64,000 nt of DNA from Xylanibacter ruminicola (GTDB lineage Bacteria; Bacteroidota; Bacteroidia; Bacteroidales; Bacteroidaceae): assembly GCF_900142525.1 (NCBI RefSeq), contig NZ_FRBD01000011.1, positions 62,001-126,000 of the forward strand, given 5' to 3'. Below the pieces are notes generated by a model. It was given only the letters and a program-made list of their open reading frames with translations, was not told the DNA's origin and ran no database searches. Shown in pieces: positions 48,486 to 59,246 of the stretch (position 1 is its first letter; each line of letters begins with the position of its first letter). Position numbers and translations under genes: made by a program.

Positions 48486-49850
48486 TTAGCCTTGAATTGT
48501 TTTGATGATTTCATCAATGGTAACCAGACTCTGCTCGCCGCTCTCCATGTTCTTGAGCGTCAGTTTGCCTGCAGCCATCTCGTTTTCACCAGCCAGTGCT
48601 ACATATGGAATCTGCTTGGCATTGGCATACGACATCTGCTTCTTCATCTTGGTAGAATCAGGGAAAATCTCAGTACGAATACCAGCCTCACGAGCCTTTG
48701 ATACAGATGGCAGACAATAAGCAGTCTCCTTTTCGCCAAAGTTGATGAACAGCAGCTGAGTGCCGTTGGTGGCATCCTTGGGATAGCAATCGAGAGCATT
48801 GAGTACATCGAAGATACGATCGACACCAAATGAGATACCTACGCCCGATATGCCCGGCATACCAAAGATACCAGTAAGATTATCATATCGACCACCACCT
48901 GTGATAGAACCAATCTGAACATCGAGTGCCTTCACCTCGAAGATGGCACCGGTATAATAATTCAGACCACGAGCCAGAGTTAGATCGAGCTGAATCTCGT
49001 TCTTCAGGCCAAGAGCCTTGAGAGTATCAAGAATGAAACGAGTCTCCTCAACTCCCTTCAGTCCTGTTTCGCTTGACCCCAGAACATCAGCAATCGTGTT
49101 CAGCTTCTCATCGTTGGTGCCTTCGAGCGAGATGATAGGCTGTAGCTTCTCGATCTGCTCATCGGTGAGTCCGTCTTCACGAAGCTCCTGATTTACATTG
49201 TCGAGTCCGATTTTATCGAGTTTGTCGATAGCAACGGTGATATCTACTATCTTTTCGGCAGCGCCGATAACCTCGGCAATACCTGTCAAAATCTTTCGGT
49301 TGTTGATCTTAATCTGAACGCGAACGCCGAAACGAGTGAACACGGTATCAACAATCTGCATCAGCTCTACTTCATTCAGAAGTGAATCAGAGCCAACAAT
49401 ATCACCGTCAAACTGCCAGAACTCGCGATAACGGCCCTTCTGAGGACGGTCAGCACGCCATACTGGCTGCATCTGATAACGCTTGAAAGGCAATTGGAGT
49501 TCATCGCGATGCATCACCACATAACGGGCAAAGGGAACAGTCAGATCATAACGTAGTCCCTTTTCACACAGCTTAGCTGCCAAATGTAGCGAGTTGCGCT
49601 CAGCCAGTTCCTCAGGGGTTACTTTTGAGAGGTAATCGCCTGAATTAAGTACTTTAAAGAGCAGTTTATCTCCCTCTTCGCCATATTTTCCCATCAATGT
49701 GCCGAGGGTTTCCATAGCGGGAGTTTCAATCTGCTGGAATCCATAAAGCTGGTAAACCTGCTTAATGGTATCGAAAATATAATTGCGCTTCGCCATCTCT
49801 AATGGTGAGAAGTCGCGGGTTCCTTTGGGTATACTTGGTTTCTGTGCCAT
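48486..49850 (-). CDS. hisS: Histidyl-tRNA synthetase
   Basis: 454 residues with class II synthetase motifs: [14 protein letters not shown] at the N-terminus, motif 2 [21 protein letters not shown] ([13 protein letters not shown]), the histidine-specific [14 protein letters not shown] and GGGRYDNL, motif 3 [12 protein letters not shown], and the C-terminal anticodon-binding domain ([14 protein letters not shown] onward). Charges tRNA-His in the cytosol. Three bases separate it from purA, so it is the last gene of a fur-like/purA/hisS operon. Confidence 0.98.
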   Translation of the reverse strand: MAQKPSIPKGTRDFSPLEMAKRNYIFDTIKQVYQLYGFQQIETPAMETLGTLMGKYGEEGDKLLFKVLNSGDYLSKVTPEELAERNSLHLAAKLCEKGLRYDLTVPFARYVVMHRDELQLPFKRYQMQPVWRADRPQKGRYREFWQFDGDIVGSDSLLNEVELMQIVDTVFTRFGVRVQIKINNRKILTGIAEVIGAAEKIVDITVAIDKLDKIGLDNVNQELREDGLTDEQIEKLQPIISLEGTNDEKLNTIADVLGSSETGLKGVEETRFILDTLKALGLKNEIQLDLTLARGLNYYTGAIFEVKALDVQIGSITGGGRYDNLTGIFGMPGISGVGISFGVDRIFDVLNALDCYPKDATNGTQLLFINFGEKETAYCLPSVSKAREAGIRTEIFPDSTKMKKQMSYANAKQIPYVALAGENEMAAGKLTLKNMESGEQSLVTIDEIIKTIQG

Positions 49851-49853
49851 TTA

Positions 49854-51158
49854 TTACTTTCTTACAATTGTCTGGTCGCGATCTGGACCGATAGAAATAA
49901 TTCTAATAGGAGTTTCTAACTGCTTCTCCAAGAATGAGATATAATCGTTGAACTCCTTAGGGAACTGATCTTCGCTAGTAAACTTAGTCATATCAGTCTT
50001 CCAGCCTGGCAGCTCCTGATAAACAGGCTCAATGCCCTCCTCGATGTTGTATGGGAAGTAATCAATTTCCTGTCCGTTCTGCTTATAAGCCACACAAGCC
50101 TTGATGGTATCGAATCCATCAAGTACATCGCTCTTCATCATGATGAGCTGAGTAACGCCATTCACCATGATTGAATACTTCAGAGCAACAAGGTCGATCC
50201 AACCACAACGGCGCTCACGACCAGTTACTGCACCATATTCGTGGCCCAGATCACGGATCTTCTTACCGGTTTCATCGAAAAGCTCTGTAGGGAATGGACC
50301 TGCACCAACACGTGTGCAGTAAGCCTTCATGATACCGTAAACATCACCAATCTTGTTAGGACCGATGCCAAGGCCCGTGCATGCACCGGCGCAGATAGTA
50401 TTTGATGATGTTACAAAAGGATATGAACCAAAGTCAACATCGAGCATAGTGCCCTGAGCGCCTTCGCAAAGTACACTCTTTCCGTTCTTCAGAAGGTTAT
50501 TGATCTCGTGCTCAGAATCAACGATTGGGAACTGACGCAGGTATTCAACGCCCTCAAGCCACTTCTTCTCGACTTTGTGAAGCGTTGTAAGTTGATTATT
50601 GAGCGCAAAGCGTTGCTCCTTATCCAGATTTATAGAGTTGATGATGTTCAGGTGACGCGCCTTGGCCTTAGCATACTTCTCCTCGAAGTTTTCAAGGATA
50701 TCGCCTACACGCAGACCTGTACGACTTACCTTATCGGTATAAGTAGGGCCAATACCCTTACCGGTGGTACCTACCTTGTCCTTACCCTTCTGAGCCTCGT
50801 AGGCAGCATCGAGTACGCGGTGGGTTGGCATGATGAGATGGGCTTTCTTTGAAATGTGCAGACGGCTACGCAGCTCATGACCACTAGCCTCGAGTGCTTT
50901 AGCTTCATCCATAAACAAGTCGGGAGCCAGTACTACGCCGTTACCGATAATGTTTACCTTATCGCCCTGGAAAATACCTGATGGAATAGAACGAAGCACA
51001 TACTTCTGCCCCTCAAACTCAAGTGTATGACCAGCATTAGGACCTCCCTGGAAACGGGCTACTACATCATACTTAGGGGTTAACACGTCAACCACCTTAC
51101 CTTTTCCTTCATCGCCCCACTGCAATCCGAGCAGGACATCAACTTTTCCTTTGTTCAT
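49854..51158 (-). CDS. purA: Adenylosuccinate synthetase
   Basis: 434 residues. GLQWGDEGKGKVVD is the IMP/GTP switch loop, QGGPNAGHT the IMP-binding motif, GTTGKGIGPTY the next loop, and ISIGPDRDQTI the GTP-base contact at the C-terminus. It joins IMP and aspartate in the first committed step to AMP. The start overlaps the Fur-family stop by 4 bases (ATGA). Length as usual for bacterial PurA. Confidence 0.98.
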   Translation of the reverse strand: MNKGKVDVLLGLQWGDEGKGKVVDVLTPKYDVVARFQGGPNAGHTLEFEGQKYVLRSIPSGIFQGDKVNIIGNGVVLAPDLFMDEAKALEASGHELRSRLHISKKAHLIMPTHRVLDAAYEAQKGKDKVGTTGKGIGPTYTDKVSRTGLRVGDILENFEEKYAKAKARHLNIINSINLDKEQRFALNNQLTTLHKVEKKWLEGVEYLRQFPIVDSEHEINNLLKNGKSVLCEGAQGTMLDVDFGSYPFVTSSNTICAGACTGLGIGPNKIGDVYGIMKAYCTRVGAGPFPTELFDETGKKIRDLGHEYGAVTGRERRCGWIDLVALKYSIMVNGVTQLIMMKSDVLDGFDTIKACVAYKQNGQEIDYFPYNIEEGIEPVYQELPGWKTDMTKFTSEDQFPKEFNDYISFLEKQLETPIRIISIGPDRDQTIVRK

Positions 51159-51658
51159 TTTTTAGATGTATTCTTGTTATTACTTTTTGTTCCTGTTGTC
51201 TTCCTACGCTTTGACATCTTTAACTGGCATGTGCTGCAGATACCGTAAATATAAAGCGTAAAGCCGTCTTTTCTGAATCGCTTGAGATGTAAGTTCTCAA
51301 CGGCTGAGATAATTTCGGGAGATTTTATCTCGGTTACCTTTCCGCATACTGAACAGATCTGATGGCAATGACTCTGGTTGTCGTAACATGCCTCATACTT
51401 AGTTGAGCCTTGGAATCGATGCCTGATAACCAATCTGAGCGATAAAAACAGATTGAGCGTATTATACAGGGTTGCTCTGCTTACAGGGAAATCCATATCC
51501 TTGGCTAGGCGGGCTTTCAAATCATCAATGGTGAAGTGGCCGTTCATGCTGTAAATGGCTCTAAGAATGCTATAACGCTCTGGCGTCTTGCGATGATTAT
51601 TCATCTCAAGATAGTTATCCAGAAGCCTTTCTACAGCAGAAATAACACTTTCTTTCAT
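51155..51658 (-). CDS. Fur-family transcriptional regulator
   Basis: 167 residues. Winged helix (RKTPERYSILRAIYSMNGHF, VSRATLYNTLNLFLSL) and a dimerisation half with the structural-zinc cysteines CSVCG and CSTC (the two C-x-x-C pairs), plus CHQI and HCHQIC metal-site histidines. A long basic tail (KRRKTTGTKSNNKNTSKK) is unusual. Whether it responds to iron, peroxide (PerR) or zinc is not evident; the acidic-side residues fit either Fur or PerR. First gene of an operon with purA and hisS, an arrangement that couples the regulator to housekeeping expression. Confidence 0.88.
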   Translation of the reverse strand: MKESVISAVERLLDNYLEMNNHRKTPERYSILRAIYSMNGHFTIDDLKARLAKDMDFPVSRATLYNTLNLFLSLRLVIRHRFQGSTKYEACYDNQSHCHQICSVCGKVTEIKSPEIISAVENLHLKRFRKDGFTLYIYGICSTCQLKMSKRRKTTGTKSNNKNTSKK

Positions 51659-51681
51659 CTGATTATTTCACGAAAACCGCA

Positions 51682-51689
51682 CAAAGGTA
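51682..51689 (-). promoter_or_regulatory. -7 box of the fur-like/purA/hisS operon
   Basis: TACCTTTG on the minus strand, about 24 bases before the ATG at 51658. Confidence 0.65.
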
Positions 51690-51720
51690 CACATTTTCCG
51701 TCAGATAAAAGAAACATTCT

Positions 51721-52335
51721 CTATAAAAAATCCAAATTAGCTCGTTTTAATGCACTTTTTGCAAGTCTTTCGTATACTAATCCAAGATCAGCAAAACGCA
51801 TCATGGCATTCATGGCGGCTTTTTTTACCATCAGACTATCGCCCTGTAGGGCGGCCAACGCCTGATCGATGAACTCGTTGATACCGCGTTCGTTAGGCTC
51901 CTGATGATTCATAAACAATCGCGAAAGGACATGAAAACCACATAGCTGATACAACTCCTTATCAGATGCCATCCAGGTGTAGGCTTTATCTGGAGCATAA
52001 GGCAGATATTGATAAAGATTGAACGTTGCCTGCTCGGCTATCTCTTGGCAGTCAGTCTGTTCCATCCAAATATCTACTACTTCGGGCAGCATCTTGTCGG
52101 GCGGCATCAACATTGTAGCCAGAATCTTACATTCTCTGACGTTTTCTTTCCAAAGCGCAATAGCCAAATCGTAATTCTGTCCGATTTCATCAGCTTTTGC
52201 CTTCAGTCTGGGTAATGTAGCTCCCCAGTTAAGTTTATATTGCAGTCCTTTCTGACGCATAGAAGTAGCAACCATCCCGTCCATCATCTGACGGAATGAT
52301 TGCTTGATCTCCTTTATCTGTTCCTTAATCTCCAT
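51721..52335 (-). CDS. AlkD-like DNA alkylation repair (HEAT-repeat) protein
   Basis: 204 residues, all helical. The AlkD/DNA_alkylation family pattern is visible: RQKGLQYKLNWGATLPRLKA, LAIALWKENVRECKILATML, the acidic-aromatic VVDIWMEQTDCQEIAEQATF, and the final KKAAMNAMMRFADLG. AlkD removes N3/N7-alkylated bases; in this group the substrate is not verified, and the catalytic Asp/Trp pair seen in AlkD is only partly recognisable. It follows the DPP3 gene by 25 bases on the same strand. Confidence 0.78.
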   Translation of the reverse strand: MEIKEQIKEIKQSFRQMMDGMVATSMRQKGLQYKLNWGATLPRLKAKADEIGQNYDLAIALWKENVRECKILATMLMPPDKMLPEVVDIWMEQTDCQEIAEQATFNLYQYLPYAPDKAYTWMASDKELYQLCGFHVLSRLFMNHQEPNERGINEFIDQALAALQGDSLMVKKAAMNAMMRFADLGLVYERLAKSALKRANLDFL

Positions 52336-52360
52336 TCAATGTTCAATCTTCAATGTTCAA

Positions 52361-54310
52361 TCAAATAAGAGTTCCATACTCAGCACTATAACGAAGCATC
52401 TGATGAGCATAACTTTCGCCATAGTTAACCTGAATATCACGGATTTCGTTGTTTTCATCGTAAACTGGCAACAGTTGAGGATTAATAAAGCCTTTATACG
52501 GTGCCAGATTCAAACGTTTATATCGATCCAAGATCTCTGCATGCAAATCGGCATCTACCTTAACAGCATAACGCTCAACCAAAACGCGTGCCGCCTCGTA
52601 ATCTCCCTCGCTCTTAATGCGCTGAATTTCTGCCAGCAGTTGGGCTATAAGTGCTCTTAGACCTGGATAATCGGTAATTTCAACGTAGGTCTTACCATCA
52701 CGCTTTGTCATCTTGATAACATCGCCATTCTCATAGCACCAATGTGCTATGAGTGCACGGTTGCGCATATGAGCCTCTTCAAGCTGATTGCCAGGAGTAA
52801 TGCGGATGAGTTGGGTCATCAGTCCATTCATCATATAGGTGTAATATTGCGACTGATATGCCTTTTCATCGGGAACAAGTCCCAGTTCAACCAACTTAGA
52901 GTCAGCAATGTAATAAAGACCGAAAAGGTCTGCCCTAGCTTCCTCGATAGTGCTGCTATAAGCCTTTAACGAATCAGGATCTACACCAGGCAACAACTGA
53001 CCACTGCCATGTCCTAAGCACTCATGGAGGTCGGTATGCAAATCATCGCACACATCGCCATATTTCTCGATCAGATCGAGCGTTTCCTGATTGATAACAA
53101 ACTCTTCCTTGAATCCACTACCACGAGAGGCTTTGTTATAAGCATCGGTAATATTGCTGATGGTAATGCTCTTGCTGCCGTACTGAGCCCTGATCCAGTC
53201 GGCATTAGGCAGATTGATACCTATAGCCGTAGCAGGATACTCATCGCCGCCAAGCATAGCAGCACAGATAACATTGGCCGAAACACCCTTGACAACAGGC
53301 TTGCGGAATCGTGGATCGACTGGTGAGTGATCTTCGAACCACTGTGCATTCTTACTGATGGTCTGAGTGCGATGCGTGGCATCTTCGTCGATGTATTCTA
53401 CAAGACCTTCCCAAGAACCTTTTAAGCCAAGGGGGTCGCCATATACTTCGATGAATCCATTAATAAAATCAATAGTAGAATCGTGCTCTTTCAACCATTC
53501 AATACAATATTTATTGAAAGTATACAAATCTCCTGTATTATAATAAGTTATAAGTTCAGAAATCACTTTCTTCTGCTGTTCATTCTCAGCTACATCCCTT
53601 GCTTTTTCCAACCAATATATAATATGGTATATAGCATTTGAATATTTGCCACCAGCTTTCCAAACCATCTCCTTAACTTCGCCATTCTCCTTTACTAAAG
53701 TAGAATTAAGCCCATATGATGGCGGCGTATCTGGGTTCTTTTCAGATTGTTTCATGCCATCGTAGAAAGCTTCAGCTTCGACTTGAGTAACGCCATCGTA
53801 GAAGTTGCATGCCGATGTAAGTAGCAAGTCCTCACCATCAGCCTGATTAACACGCTTGGGCATTACTTCTTCATCGAATATTACAGGGAATAGTTCATCA
53901 CACATCTCATTGATGGTTTCGCCAGATTTCAACGGCAACTTACATGGGTCTACCCTATGGAGTGCATCACGTAGATAATCGGCCGTAAAGTCTGGTTTGA
54001 ATTTCTCACAACCATAGTGATGATGTATACCACTTGAGAACCACACGCGCTTAAGATATATCTCAAGAGCCCTGAATTCATCGGTGTCATGCGATATGTT
54101 CATATCAACATATACAACCTCCAACATCTTGCGGATGCGGAGGTTGTATTTTCCAAACTGATCGAATGTTATGTCTCGTCCAAACAGGGTTGCTTTCGAC
54201 AGATAATAAACTAATTTTTTCTGTTGTAATGAAAGCTTTTCAAATCCGTTTAAACGATACCTGAGCATTTGCAAGTCAGCAAAACACTCGTTTTGATAGT
54301 TAAATTCCAC
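52361..54310 (-). CDS. Dipeptidyl peptidase 3-type metallopeptidase (M49)
   Basis: 649 residues. The M49 active site reads HECLGHGSGQ (the HExxGH form with five-residue spacing) and the second Zn Glu in TIEEARADLFGLYYI. SLKAYSSTIEEARAD and the N-terminal half (YLSKATLFGRDITFDQFGKYN) match bacterial DPP3-like proteins, which often carry a misleading 'dihydrofolate reductase' label. No signal peptide, so cytosolic; it releases dipeptides from oligopeptide N-termini. Directly after an AraC-type regulator (13 bases). Confidence 0.9.
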   Translation of the reverse strand: MEFNYQNECFADLQMLRYRLNGFEKLSLQQKKLVYYLSKATLFGRDITFDQFGKYNLRIRKMLEVVYVDMNISHDTDEFRALEIYLKRVWFSSGIHHHYGCEKFKPDFTADYLRDALHRVDPCKLPLKSGETINEMCDELFPVIFDEEVMPKRVNQADGEDLLLTSACNFYDGVTQVEAEAFYDGMKQSEKNPDTPPSYGLNSTLVKENGEVKEMVWKAGGKYSNAIYHIIYWLEKARDVAENEQQKKVISELITYYNTGDLYTFNKYCIEWLKEHDSTIDFINGFIEVYGDPLGLKGSWEGLVEYIDEDATHRTQTISKNAQWFEDHSPVDPRFRKPVVKGVSANVICAAMLGGDEYPATAIGINLPNADWIRAQYGSKSITISNITDAYNKASRGSGFKEEFVINQETLDLIEKYGDVCDDLHTDLHECLGHGSGQLLPGVDPDSLKAYSSTIEEARADLFGLYYIADSKLVELGLVPDEKAYQSQYYTYMMNGLMTQLIRITPGNQLEEAHMRNRALIAHWCYENGDVIKMTKRDGKTYVEITDYPGLRALIAQLLAEIQRIKSEGDYEAARVLVERYAVKVDADLHAEILDRYKRLNLAPYKGFINPQLLPVYDENNEIRDIQVNYGESYAHQMLRYSAEYGTLI

Positions 54311-54323
54311 GGATTACTTCTTC

Positions 54324-54803
54324 TCAGTTTTTTTTCTCTGTCTTTGGTTTACGTCCACGCTTTGCAGCAGTAGCCTTCATTGCAGGATGCTGCTTAAGGT
54401 GCTGCATGCGATAATCTCGAGGGGTCATGCCCATAACTCTATAGAAAGAAGCATAGAACGACTGACGGTTAGCAAAACCCACCATATCGCTTACCTCTTC
54501 CATGCGTAAATCCTGAAAACGCTTATCAACAAGGATAGTCATAGCCTCATCAATTCTGTACTTGTTTACAAATGATGTATAGTTCATATGAAAACGCACA
54601 TTGACTACTGCCGAGATGTAACGTGTATTAGTACCTAATTCTTCTGCCAGTTTTTTAGCTGAGAAATCCTTATCACGATACTTCTTCTGCATAACGATGA
54701 TGTTCATGATTTTTTCCTGCATCTCATCCATCATCTTGGGGCTTACCAAACTTCTGTAAGCAGCTTCTTTTTCCTTCTTTTCAATAATGTTGTACTTTGC
54801 CAT
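54324..54803 (-). CDS. AraC-family transcriptional regulator, short form
   Basis: 159 residues. The C-terminal two helix-turn-helix units are clear: LAEELGTNTRYISAVVNVRF and MEEVSDMVGFANRQSFYASF with the signature GMTPRDYRM. The N-terminal 50 residues are a short helical segment instead of a ligand-binding or receiver domain. A basic tail (KRGRKPKTEKK) resembles an AT-hook. Short AraC regulators of this kind are common in Prevotellaceae. Upstream gene of the DPP3 pair. Confidence 0.88.
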   Translation of the reverse strand: MAKYNIIEKKEKEAAYRSLVSPKMMDEMQEKIMNIIVMQKKYRDKDFSAKKLAEELGTNTRYISAVVNVRFHMNYTSFVNKYRIDEAMTILVDKRFQDLRMEEVSDMVGFANRQSFYASFYRVMGMTPRDYRMQHLKQHPAMKATAAKRGRKPKTEKKN

Positions 54804-54893
54804 TTGCGTTTGTGAATATTTTATTGATGTGCAAATTTAGAAAGTTTTTTTGAATTAACAAGGGTTTTAGAAGAAAAATTGTAAAAAATGTAG

Positions 54894-54902
54894 TACCTTT
54901 GC
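54894..54902 (+). promoter_or_regulatory. -7 box of recQ
   Basis: TACCTTTGC, 18 bases before the ATG at 54920. Confidence 0.7.
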
Positions 54903-54919
54903 ACAAAATTTAGATATTT

Positions 54920-56743
54920 ATGGATATTTTTAGCGTTTTACGACAATATTTCGGATATAATTCTTTCCGCGAGAACCAAGAAGAAATTATCAGGCATGTC
55001 ATCGGGGGAAACGATGCTCTGGTACTGATGCCAACTGGTGGAGGAAAGAGTATTTGCTATCAGATTCCAGCACTCACAATGTCAGGAATTGCGATAGTAA
55101 TTTCTCCATTAATCAGCTTAATGAAAGACCAGGTTGAGACGCTCCGTTCGAATGGTATTGAAGCAGAAGCGTTGAATAGTGGAAACGACCCATCAATCGA
55201 CACCATTATACGCAGGAAATGCGTAGCCGGACAGATAAAACTACTTTACATATCTCCCGAAAAACTATTGGCAGAATTGGATTATTTGCTTCCTAATCTC
55301 AATATATCGCTTTTTGCAATCGACGAAGCTCATTGTATCAGCCAATGGGGGCACGATTTCAGACCAGAATACACCCAACTTGGCATACTTCGCGAAAGAT
55401 TTCCCAATGTTCCTATCATGGCATTGACAGCCACAGCCGACAAAATAACCAGACATGACATCATAGAGCAACTTAAATTAAAGAACGCGCGCGAATTTGT
55501 GTCTAGTTTTGATCGTCCCAACCTCAGTCTGTCGGTAAAGAGAGGCTATAAGAATGCAGAGAAGATGCATTTTATCCAAAACTTTATCAAGGCACGTCCA
55601 AACGATGCGGGAATTATATATTGCCTGAGCCGCAAAACTACCGAGAAAGTAGCTGCCGACCTGCGTAAAATAGGCATTAATGCAGCTGCTTATCATGCAG
55701 GATTATCAAATCTGGAGCGAAGCCAGACTCAAGAGCAGTTTAAGAACGATCAGCTACTGGTAGTATGCGCTACCATCGCGTTCGGAATGGGAATCGACAA
55801 GAGCAATGTTCGTTGGGTGATACACTTTAATATGCCTAAAAGCATTGAGAGTTTCTATCAGGAAATTGGCCGTGCAGGCCGTGATGGTGCACCAGCTGAT
55901 ACTGTGTTGTTCTATTCGCTAGCCGATATAATACAGCTTACCGAATTTGCGCGCCAAAGCGGGCAGCAGGAGGTGAATATGGGAAAATTGAAGCGTATGC
56001 AGGAATACGCAGAGTCGAGTGTCTGTCGCCGCAGAATATTGCTTAACTACTTCAGCGAGCAGACAGATCATGACTGCGGAAACTGCGATATATGCGACAA
56101 TCCGCCCAGACGATTCGACGGTACAAAATATGTCCAGATGGCTCTAAGTGCAGCCAAACGCACCAACGAGGAGATCAGAGTTTCTACTATCGTTGAGATT
56201 CTTAAAGGCATGCGCTCGCCAAGTGTTGTTCGAAACGGTTACGACCAGCTGAAGACCTTCGGTGTAGGTCGCGATTTGAGTTTGAACGATTGGCAAGACT
56301 ATCTATTGCAGATGCTTCAGATGGGATTCATAGAGATAGCATATAACGACGGAAACAAAGTAAAAGTAACAGATATTGGCAACGATGTGCTTTTCGGTAG
56401 AAAAACGGCAGAGCTATGTGTGATTGATCATAGTGCTAAAGAAGAGCCGAAAAAGAAGCCGAAACTAAGACTGGAGATTCCAACGATAACGATTCCCGGA
56501 CTGCCACCGACTACTGGTGTCGAAGATCCGAAATTGTTCGAAGCTCTACGTCAACTACGAAAAGTTTGTGCCGAAGAAGAAGGCTTTCCACCTTACATTG
56601 TTTTCAGCGACAAGGTGCTACACTCTCTGGCTACCATCAAGCCAACCTCGCTCGATCAATTTGGCAATGTAGCAGGAATAGGTGAGCACAAAAAAGGCAA
56701 GTACGGCACGCGATTTGTAGAACTAATCAAAAAGTACGTATAA
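54920..56743 (+). CDS. recQ: RecQ-family ATP-dependent DNA helicase
   Basis: 607 residues. Motif 0 [15 protein letters not shown], Walker [29 protein letters not shown] (motif II), and [10 protein letters not shown] (motif VI) define RecQ. The Zn-binding subdomain is present ([18 protein letters not shown]), followed by an RQC winged helix and an HRDC domain at the C-terminus ([20 protein letters not shown]). Unwinds 3'-tailed DNA in recombination and repair. Single gene with its own promoter. Confidence 0.97.
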   Translation: MDIFSVLRQYFGYNSFRENQEEIIRHVIGGNDALVLMPTGGGKSICYQIPALTMSGIAIVISPLISLMKDQVETLRSNGIEAEALNSGNDPSIDTIIRRKCVAGQIKLLYISPEKLLAELDYLLPNLNISLFAIDEAHCISQWGHDFRPEYTQLGILRERFPNVPIMALTATADKITRHDIIEQLKLKNAREFVSSFDRPNLSLSVKRGYKNAEKMHFIQNFIKARPNDAGIIYCLSRKTTEKVAADLRKIGINAAAYHAGLSNLERSQTQEQFKNDQLLVVCATIAFGMGIDKSNVRWVIHFNMPKSIESFYQEIGRAGRDGAPADTVLFYSLADIIQLTEFARQSGQQEVNMGKLKRMQEYAESSVCRRRILLNYFSEQTDHDCGNCDICDNPPRRFDGTKYVQMALSAAKRTNEEIRVSTIVEILKGMRSPSVVRNGYDQLKTFGVGRDLSLNDWQDYLLQMLQMGFIEIAYNDGNKVKVTDIGNDVLFGRKTAELCVIDHSAKEEPKKKPKLRLEIPTITIPGLPPTTGVEDPKLFEALRQLRKVCAEEEGFPPYIVFSDKVLHSLATIKPTSLDQFGNVAGIGEHKKGKYGTRFVELIKKYV

Positions 56744-56802
56744 GTGCATTTTTACACCTTAATATATTGGTAAAAGGCAAAAATAAACTAAAAAATCGGG
56801 CT

Positions 56803-56817
56803 AAAAGTGTCACTTTT
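56803..56817. promoter_or_regulatory. 15-bp palindrome upstream of the glycogen synthase gene
   Basis: AAAAGTG-T-CACTTTT, perfect around a single central base. It lies about 45 bases upstream of the -7 box (56863-56871), a place suitable for an activator or repressor. Confidence 0.4.
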
Positions 56818-56862
56818 TGCTAAAAACGAGCACAGATTGGCATTTTTGTGCAAAATAATTAG

Positions 56863-56871
56863 TACCTTTGC
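56863..56871 (+). promoter_or_regulatory. -7 box of the glycogen synthase/DUF4270 operon
   Basis: TACCTTTGC, 18 bases before the ATG at 56890. Confidence 0.7.
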
Positions 56872-56889
56872 ATTGTAAATTCATCTAAG

Positions 56890-57699
56890 ATGGCTAAAAA
56901 GAAGATATTATTTATCAATCAGGAGATCACTCCTTACGTCCCCGACAACGCATTGTCGCTCATGGGAAAAGACCTTCCTAAGGTTATGCAGGAACGTAGT
57001 CACGAAATCCGTACCTTCATGCCTAAGTGGGGTAACATCAATGAGCGTCGAGGTCAGTTGCACGAAGTCATTCGTCTATCGGGAATGAACCTTATCATTA
57101 ACGATACCGATCACCCCTTGATCATCAAGGTAGCATCTATCCAGTCAGCTCGCGTACAGGTATATTTCATTGATAATGATGATTACTTTGGCAAGCGCCT
57201 GATAGAACGTGATGAAAACGGTGTTGAGTACGACGATAATGGTGAACGAGCAATATTCTTTGCACGTGGTGTGCTTGAGACGGTTAAGAAACTGCGTTGG
57301 GTACCCGATATCATTCACTGTCAGGGTTGGATGAGCGGTGTTGTACCATTCTATGTCAAGACAGCCTACCGCGATGAACCATCGTTTGCAGAAACCAAGG
57401 TTGTTACTTCGTTGTATGACAAAAACATCGAAAAGGATTTCGGCGATGACTTCAAGCAGTTCCTTGAGTTCCGCGATGCCAAGGCATCATTGTTAGGCGA
57501 TTATAAGGATAAGTTTGATTTTGACGAGCTCAATAAGCTGGCAATCGCATATAGTGATGGCGTTATTCAGGCTGCTCCAAATGTAGATAAGCAGTTGCTT
57601 GATTTTGCTACAGCCAAGAATGTGCCGTTGCTCGGATATAACGAGGACTTTGCTGATGCTTACGAAGCATTCTACGAGTCGCTTTATGCTGGCGAATAA
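56890..57699 (+). CDS. Glycogen/starch synthase, single GT5 catalytic domain
   Basis: 269 residues. It contains only the N-terminal GT5 Rossmann domain: KKILFINQEITPYVPD, RTFMPKWGNINERRG, IHCQGWMSGVVPFYVK with the GWxxG/V and His contacts. The C-terminal Rossmann half carried by classical GlgA (~480 aa) is absent. Such short forms are common in Bacteroidota and annotated as glycogen synthase; activity is unproven. The acidic middle (FIDNDDYFGKRLIERDENG) is as in family members. DUF4270 starts 32 bases downstream. Confidence 0.85.
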   Translation: MAKKKILFINQEITPYVPDNALSLMGKDLPKVMQERSHEIRTFMPKWGNINERRGQLHEVIRLSGMNLIINDTDHPLIIKVASIQSARVQVYFIDNDDYFGKRLIERDENGVEYDDNGERAIFFARGVLETVKKLRWVPDIIHCQGWMSGVVPFYVKTAYRDEPSFAETKVVTSLYDKNIEKDFGDDFKQFLEFRDAKASLLGDYKDKFDFDELNKLAIAYSDGVIQAAPNVDKQLLDFATAKNVPLLGYNEDFADAYEAFYESLYAGE

Positions 57700-57731
57700 A
57701 ATTTGAAATAAGATAAATATACGATTCATAC

Positions 57732-59237
57732 ATGAAACTAAGATTGTTTACAGCGATTGCAGCAACGGCAATGGCGGTGATTTCTTGTACTGAAGATACT
57801 GGCATTATCGGATCATCGATTACCAACGAAACTGATAAGCTGGTATATTCAACAGGTGTATACAACGCTACTTCCAGATCAATATTGGCCGACTCGGTGT
57901 ATACCAGAAATACTGACTACTACTTTGGAATGGTAAAAGACCCAGAGACTAAGACTTATGTTAAGAGCGACATGATGGCTCAGTTTAACATGATTGAGGG
58001 ATTCTTCCTGCCAAGCAAGGATAAGATTCTTAGCAAGGTTGATGGTGAAGTTGTAGCTGATTCATGCTACATTTCGATGTATGTAAAATATCCTAAGTCC
58101 TTTGGAGATACGTTAGCAGCCATGAAAATGCGTGTATCCGAACTAGACTCTCCTATCGACGACAAGTACACCCACTATAGCAACTTCGATTTGAAATCGA
58201 ACGGATATATTCGTAACGATGGACTAAAAGTTAACAAGATGTTCACGGTTCGAGATCTGAAGCTGACTGATGGTAATCTGTGGAGCCTGCAGAATAATAT
58301 CAGTAAGCAGGGTACATCGAGCGATAGCGGATACTATGACAGAATACTGATCCCTCTGAATATACCTTATACCGCTAAAAACGGTAAAACGTATAACAAC
58401 TACGGTACTTACATTATACGCTCTTATTATGAGCACCCTGAGTATTTTACAAATTCATACAGGTTTGTTCATAATGTATGTCCAGGATTCAATTTTGAGA
58501 TAACCGATGGCTTAGGTGTAATGGCCAACATTATGGAGATAGACTTACAGATGTTCTATAAGTTCCAGAATGATACTACCGAGGCTATTACCTCAATCTA
58601 TCTGTCGTCTACTCCCGAGGTACTGCAAACAGCGCATGTAACTAACAACAAGGCTGCACTAAAGCAGCTGGTTGATGACAACAGCTGCACTTATCTCAAG
58701 TCGCCTGCTGGTATTTTTACTGAAGTTACGCTGCCCGTAGATGAGATATCGCAGGCCCATTCAACTGACTCTTTGCTATCAGTTAGTATAAGTTTCCAGC
58801 GAGAGAATCATAATATACAAACAGGCGAAAAGCCTCTCACTACTCCATCAAATATCTTAATGGTGCAGAAAGACAGCTTGTATTCGTTCTTTGAGAACAA
58901 GACAATGTATGATTACAAGAGATCATTCCTTGCATCACTTGGTACTACAAATGTATATACCTTCAGCAATATAGGTAACATTATTACATTGATGGCTCAG
59001 CAAAAGGCCAATGGACTGAAGAACGATGCTAACTGGGTAGCTAATCACCCTGATTGGAATAAGGTAGTGCTGGTGCCTATAGCTGCAGCAACCTCTACCA
59101 GTACCGACTATTATGGCAACACCTCGTCTACCATCTCGGCCATATACAACAATATGGGACTTTCGAGCACTAAACTAGTTGGTGGAGCAGATAAGCCGAT
59201 TGAGGTTCAGGTGATATATGCCAAGTTTAAAGAGTAA
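57732..59237 (+). CDS. DUF4270 lipoprotein
   Basis: 501 residues. Signal peptide with lipobox VISC (Cys19). Beta-rich remainder: SITNETDKLVYSTGV, ADSVYTRNTDYYFGMVKDPE, and long Asp/Ser/Thr-rich strands to the end (PIEVQVIYAKFK). This is the DUF4270 family of predicted outer-membrane-linked lipoproteins, regularly encoded next to the short glycogen synthase. No enzymatic motif. Role in surface glycan handling is only a guess from the neighbourhood. Confidence 0.88.
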   Translation: MKLRLFTAIAATAMAVISCTEDTGIIGSSITNETDKLVYSTGVYNATSRSILADSVYTRNTDYYFGMVKDPETKTYVKSDMMAQFNMIEGFFLPSKDKILSKVDGEVVADSCYISMYVKYPKSFGDTLAAMKMRVSELDSPIDDKYTHYSNFDLKSNGYIRNDGLKVNKMFTVRDLKLTDGNLWSLQNNISKQGTSSDSGYYDRILIPLNIPYTAKNGKTYNNYGTYIIRSYYEHPEYFTNSYRFVHNVCPGFNFEITDGLGVMANIMEIDLQMFYKFQNDTTEAITSIYLSSTPEVLQTAHVTNNKAALKQLVDDNSCTYLKSPAGIFTEVTLPVDEISQAHSTDSLLSVSISFQRENHNIQTGEKPLTTPSNILMVQKDSLYSFFENKTMYDYKRSFLASLGTTNVYTFSNIGNIITLMAQQKANGLKNDANWVANHPDWNKVVLVPIAAATSTSTDYYGNTSSTISAIYNNMGLSSTKLVGGADKPIEVQVIYAKFKE

Positions 59238-59246
59238 CAACAAATT

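Noticed and set aside
56890..57699. Glycogen synthase as a pseudogene truncated at its C-terminus
   Set aside because: Its end is clean and followed by a normally spaced gene, and short forms of this kind are common in the phylum.
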